Shown here: positions 60,085 through 64,000 of the stretch, one piece after another
Numbering within the stretch: position 1 is the first letter of the stretch
Layout of the letters: the number at the start of each line of letters is the position of its first letter
Assembly: GCF_026626665.1 (NCBI RefSeq)
Contig: NZ_JAPNKE010000002.1
Coordinates: 11,614,001-11,678,000 of the forward strand
Direction of reading: 5' to 3'
DNA length: 64,000 nt
Origin: Nannocystis pusilla
GTDB taxonomy: Bacteria > Myxococcota_A > Polyangia > Nannocystales > Nannocystaceae
Position numbers and translations under genes: made by a program
Notes under the pieces: model-generated
Seen by the model: only the letters and a program-made list of their open reading frames with translations
The model's database searches: none
Told to the model about the DNA's origin: nothing

Positions 60085-61142
60085 CTAATCGCCGAGGGTC
60101 GCCGCGAGCCAGGCGTCGATCTGGGCCCAGCCGGCCTCGCGGTTGAGGTGGAGGTTGAGGTCGTGGCCGATGTCGGGCAGGACCTCGACGGTGACGTCGG
60201 GCGAACTGCTGTGAAGGCGGCCTCGGCGGCGGCGACGTCGGCGGAGGCGAGGATGTCGAACTGGCCGAGCTGCGACAGCACCGGGACCTCGACCTGGTCG
60301 ACCAGCGACAGGCCGTGGATGCCCTCCGGGTCGCCGATGGCGAGGGCCGTCATCATGTCGAGGACGTCGAGCATCAGCCCGCGCGGCAGGCCCGACACCA
60401 TGTCGGCGTTGTCGTAGGCGATCACGTCCGGGTCGGAGGTCGGCGGGTAGTAGAACAGTAGCTCGCGGACCGGCGGCGGGATGACCACGTAGGGCTGCTG
60501 CAGCGGCTCGGCGAAGGCCTCGGGGTCGATGGGGATGATGCGCGGGGCGTGGGCCCAGCCGGTCGCCACCAGCGCGTCGGCGACGGGGCCGTAGCCGCGA
60601 GCGTGTAGACCGAGGTGATGGTGCCCATCGAGTGACCGACGAGGGCGATCTTCTCGAACAGCGGGTCCCAGCACGGGCCGACGGCGCGCATGGGCGAGGA
60701 CCTGGTCCAGAGCGCTGGCGCTCTCCGCGAGGTCGGCGAGATCGCCGGGCGGAGCGCTCGATGCGCCGGCTCCGAGCATGTCGAGTGCGAGGACCGCGTA
60801 GCAACGCTCGGTCATGTAGTCGGCGTATGAGTAATCCTCGCCGTTGATCTGTGGGCCGTCCCAGTACTCGTGGTCGTATGTCCCCCCGTGCAGGAGCACC
60901 TGCAGCGTCCTCGGCGGCAGCAGCCCGCATTTGCCTCCCAGCTTCATGGACAAATGCCCCGCGACCGTGTAGTCCTGGTCGTCGGACAGCGTGACCACGA
61001 AGTCGACACGCTTCTCGATCGTGATGCTGGGTAACGACAATCCGGCCGCGGCCGAGGTGCTCGTCAGCAGCACCGTCGCCGCCGCCGTCACTGTCGCTAC
61101 CGCCCCGGTCCCGCGCGTCCACGTCCGCTTGCGATCTGTCAT
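60085..61142 (-). CDS. Secreted alpha/beta-hydrolase
   Basis: ATG 61142; signal peptide ('AVATVTAAATVLLTSTSAAAG'). The mature domain has 'TLQVLLHGGTYDHEYWDGP' (oxyanion HG), nucleophile elbow GHSMG in 'IALVGHSMGTITSVYTLA', and a late His in 'VTVEVLPDIGHDLNLH'. About 350 residues. Probably a lipase/esterase-like exported enzyme. Frame changes near 60690, 60600 and 60215. Stop at 60085. Confidence 0.88.
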
Positions 61143-61398
61143 CACTCCGTCCCTCCGATCATGGGTCCATTCGTCGCGGCAGCGCCGGTCGGCGACGAGG
61201 CCCGCGAGCGCCCGGTCGCGGCGACTCGCGCGTCCCGGCCGCAATACCGCCGGATCAACGTATCAAGCCGGCGGCGCCGCCGCCAAGACAACTCGTCGGT
61301 CTCTCCCCGCGACATTCACGCGTGCCGCGGTGAATGTGGGCACAGGGAGCAAGGGGGCCCGCCCCGCGCCCCTGTGCCGGCATGTCGGATGCCTCGCA

Positions 61399-64000
61399 AT
61401 GAATGATCATACCCCCCGCGCCATGACGGCGCCGCGCGCCGCGGAGCTGCAGCGACGGATCGTGCAGAGCGCCCAGGTGCTGGTGGTGGCCTGCCTCGTG
61501 GCGGCCGCGGGCAACGCGGGCATCACGATCTTCCTCGCGCACGTGTGGCAGCTCGACGGCATCATCGCGGTGCTGCTGAGCCTGGTCGCCGCGTACGCGG
61601 GTGTGGTCGTCCCTGCGCGCGGGCGGGAGACCTCGAGGGCGCCGTCCGCATCGCCATTCGTGTGATGACCGTCGCGGTGATCGTGTGCTCGATGCTGATG
61701 GCCGGGACCGCGGGCAGCCTGGCGCTCACGGGCTTCATCACGGCGCTGGCGCTGGCCCCCGGGGTGCTGTCGTTCCGCGAGGTCAACCGGACGATGCTGG
61801 CGGTCACGCTGATCGGCATCGCGCTGATCGCCGCCGACGCGATGGGGCCGCCGTTTCAGGCCGTCTTCCCGCTGTTCCAGACGTGGCTTTACATCATGAC
61901 GTCGGCCGGGATGGTCGGCCTGTTCCTGCTGGTCGTCCGCGACTTCCAGCAGTACCCGCTGACCACCAAGCTGCAGGTCGCGTTCCTGTTCGTGGCGCTC
62001 GGCGGGGTCGGGCTGCACGTCGGCCTCGGCGGGATGGGGATGCGCGAGGACCTCGAGGCCCGCGGCGCGGCAGCTGGGGCACGTGGCGACCGCGGCCGCC
62101 GAAGCTAGTCGACGACGCGCTCGCCGACGCGCGCGCTCGCGGCCAGCGACGCCCGCCAGGCCGACCTCGCGGCCGCCGGCGCGGACGGGGACGGCCGTCG
62201 TCGCGCGGAGGCGGGCGTGGCGGCGCTGGTCCGGCGCGAGTTCAGCCCGGCCGTCGGCGCGGCGCTGGTCGGCGAAGGCGGCGCGGTGTGGGCGTCGGCC
62301 GGCGACCTCGGTCCGGTGGGGTTCGGCGACGGCGCGCAGGCGCGGCTGGGCGCCGACGCGGTCGAGGTCGCGGCGCCGGTGCTCGCGGGCGACGGCACGC
62401 GCACGGCGACGCTGCGGGTCCGCTATGCCACCGGAGCGCTGCGCGAGGCCCTCGACGAGGTCGCGGCGGGGGTGGGCGAGGGGGTCGGCGTGCTGGTGTT
62501 CGCGGCCGACGGCGAGCCGCTGCTGCGGGCCGGGGCCGACGCGGCGACCCGCGGTGCAGCGCGCGCGAGCAGCCCGAGGGCCTGCGGATCCAGCTGCGAC
62601 CGCCGGGGCCGAGCGGCCTCCAGGTCGCGGCGACGATCGAGGCGGCGATCTTGCTGGCGCCGATCGCCGCGCGCGACCGCGACGCGACGCTGATCGCGAT
62701 GCTGATCGCCGCGCTGGTGACGGGCGTGGCGTTCGCGGTCGGCAGCGTGCTGTCGCGGCCGATCCTCGGGCTCACCGCCGCGGTGACGCGGATGCGCGGC
62801 GGCGACCTGAGCGCGCGCGCGGACGAGGGCTCGCACGACGAGATCGGCGAGCTGACGCGGGCCTTCAACGCGATGGTGGCCCAGCTCGGCGAGCTCATCG
62901 AGGGCCTGCACGCCCGCACCGCCGAGCTGCACGTCGAGATCGCGACTCGCAAGCAGCGCGAGCTCGAGCTGCAACGCCTCAACGAGGAGCTGTCGTCGGC
63001 CCGCGACCGCGCGCTCGAGGCCAGCCGGGCCAAGAGCACGTTCCTGGCCAACATGAGCCACGAGCTGCGGACGCCGCTCAACGCGATCATCGGCTACACC
63101 GAGCTGCTGCAGGACGACGCGTCGGCCGCGGGCGAGCGCGAGGTGGTGCGCGACCTGGGAAGATCCACGGGGCCGCGACGCACCTGCTGTCCGTCATCAG
63201 CGACATCCTCGACCTGTCGAAGATCGAGGCCGGCAAGATGGACGCGCACATCGAGCCGGTGGTGTTCGCCGAGCTGGCCGCCGAGGTGACCGTCGCGCTG
63301 GCGCCGCTGGCCCGCAAGAACGGCAGCGCGTTCGTCGTCGACGTCGACCCCGGCGTCGGCGTGCTGCAGACCGACCGCACCTGGCTGCGACAGATCCTCT
63401 ACAACCTCCTCAGCAACGCGGCCAAGTTCACCAGCCGCGGCCAGATCCACCTGCAGGCCAGGCGCGTGGTCGACGTCGACGCGGGGCAGGACGAGCTCCG
63501 CGTCGTCGTCTCCGACACCGGCATCGGCATCCCCCCCGACAAGATCGGCGCGCTGTTCGAACCATTCACCCAGGCCGACGACTCGACCACGCGCCGCTTC
63601 GGCGGCACGGGCCTCGGGCTGGCGATCACGCGCCGCTTCTGTCGCATGCTCGGCGGCGACATCACGGTCGAGAGCGTGCTGGGGCAGGGCTCGAGCTTCA
63701 CGGTGACGCTGCCGGCGCGCAGGTTCGTGCCCGCGGTGTTCGAGCGGCCGGGCGAATGGAGCGAGCTGGTCGAGGTCGACCCGCCGGCCGAGGGCGCGTC
63801 GACGGTGCTGGTGGTCGACGACGAGGCGGTGGTCCAGGAGCTGATGGCCCGCTTCCTCGCGCGCGAGGGCTATCGGGTGATCGGGGCGCGCAGCGGCGCC
63901 GAGGCGCTGCGGCTGGCCCGCGAGGTCTCGCCCGACGTGATCACGCTCGACGTGATCATGCCGGGGATGGACGGCTGGGCGGTGCTCACCGCGCTCAAGC
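61399..64000 (+). CDS. Hybrid sensor histidine kinase, cut by the window end
   Basis: ATG 61399. Five to seven membrane helices ('LVVACLVAAAGNAGITIFLAHVW', 'MTVAVIVCSMLMAGTAGSLAL', 'YIMTSAGMVGLFLLVV', 'LQVAFLFVALGGVGLHVG'), an extracytoplasmic sensor region, a last helix and HAMP domain ('RPILGLTAAVTRMRGGDLSARADEG'), a coiled coil, HisKA with phospho-His in 'FLANMSHELRTPLNAIIG', HATPase ('ILYNLLSNAAKFTSRG', 'DTGIGIPPDK', 'FGGTGLGLAITRRF') and the start of a receiver domain ('VLVVDDEAVVQELMARFLAREG', phospho-Asp in 'VITLDVIMPGMDGW'). Frame changes near 61625, 62070, 62200, 62565 and 63165. The 3' end lies outside the window. Confidence 0.9.

Overview
The window is high-GC DNA from a bacterium, most likely a myxobacterium of the Nannocystaceae type. 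I infer this from gene style, not from a marker gene. The signs are a eukaryote-like Ser/Thr kinase with a long low-complexity linker, many lipoproteins including one with a Thr/Ser/Gly-rich stalk (31.2 kb), a type VI secretion effector block, LytS/LytTR and hybrid sensor kinases, a stand-alone STAS regulator, and dense specialised metabolism. No rRNA, tRNA, transposase, integrase or CRISPR array was seen.

A dominant feature is that most genes are broken by one or more single-base frame changes, often near G/C runs, while the encoded domain order stays intact. A few genes (for example at 23.9, 29.2, 31.2 and 37.9 kb) read through cleanly. I treat these breaks as probable uncorrected long-read errors, not real pseudogenes. 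Genes are therefore given as spans stitched from two or three frames, and ends are marked approximate where the frame is unclear.

Layout. 0-3.4 kb (minus): zinc-ribbon protein and a predicted membrane-anchored pseudokinase. 3.5-7.3 kb (plus): T6SS cassette with a PAAR effector carrying a Tse6-like toxin domain, a Tsi6-like immunity protein, an FHA-DUF4123 adaptor, an M15-like peptidase and a small partner. 7.4-9.4 kb: secreted proteins of unknown role. 9.6-15.7 kb: NhaR-type regulator divergent from a complete type I secretion operon (ABC, HlyD, TolC). 15.9-17.3 kb: 1-Cys peroxiredoxin and a thioredoxin-like protein. 18-19.7 kb: divergent cysteine hydrolase and GlxA-type regulator. 19.8-23.7 kb: lipoprotein, TonB-type receptor, GNAT. 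23.9-27.8 kb: alpha-oxoamine synthase/acyltransferase fusion with a partner gene, and an HXXEE membrane protein. 28-30.6 kb: AraC regulator and a tandem, partly deleted gene pair. 31-39 kb: lipoprotein, sigma factor, DUF2306 protein, LytS/LytTR pair, lipoprotein, PAS-STAS protein. 39.9-41.1 kb: SMI1-like protein and a di-haem lipoprotein.

41.3-56 kb is an oxidative/lipid-metabolism district: ferredoxin plus P450 opposite a TetR regulator with twin operators, an FAD desaturase-like enzyme, a carotenoid oxygenase, a Baeyer-Villiger monooxygenase opposite an SDR-TetR operon with twin operators, a redoxin lipoprotein, and a carrier-protein/thioester-reductase enzyme lacking its adenylation core. 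Inside this district a segment of about 1.9 kb of visibly lower GC carries a Cys-containing hydrophobic-tail protein and a membrane protein. It is bracketed by 58-bp direct repeats derived from the 3' end of the carotenoid oxygenase gene. 56.6-64 kb: amidase, WYL regulator divergent from a RibD-type reductase, secreted hydrolase, and a hybrid histidine kinase cut by the window end.
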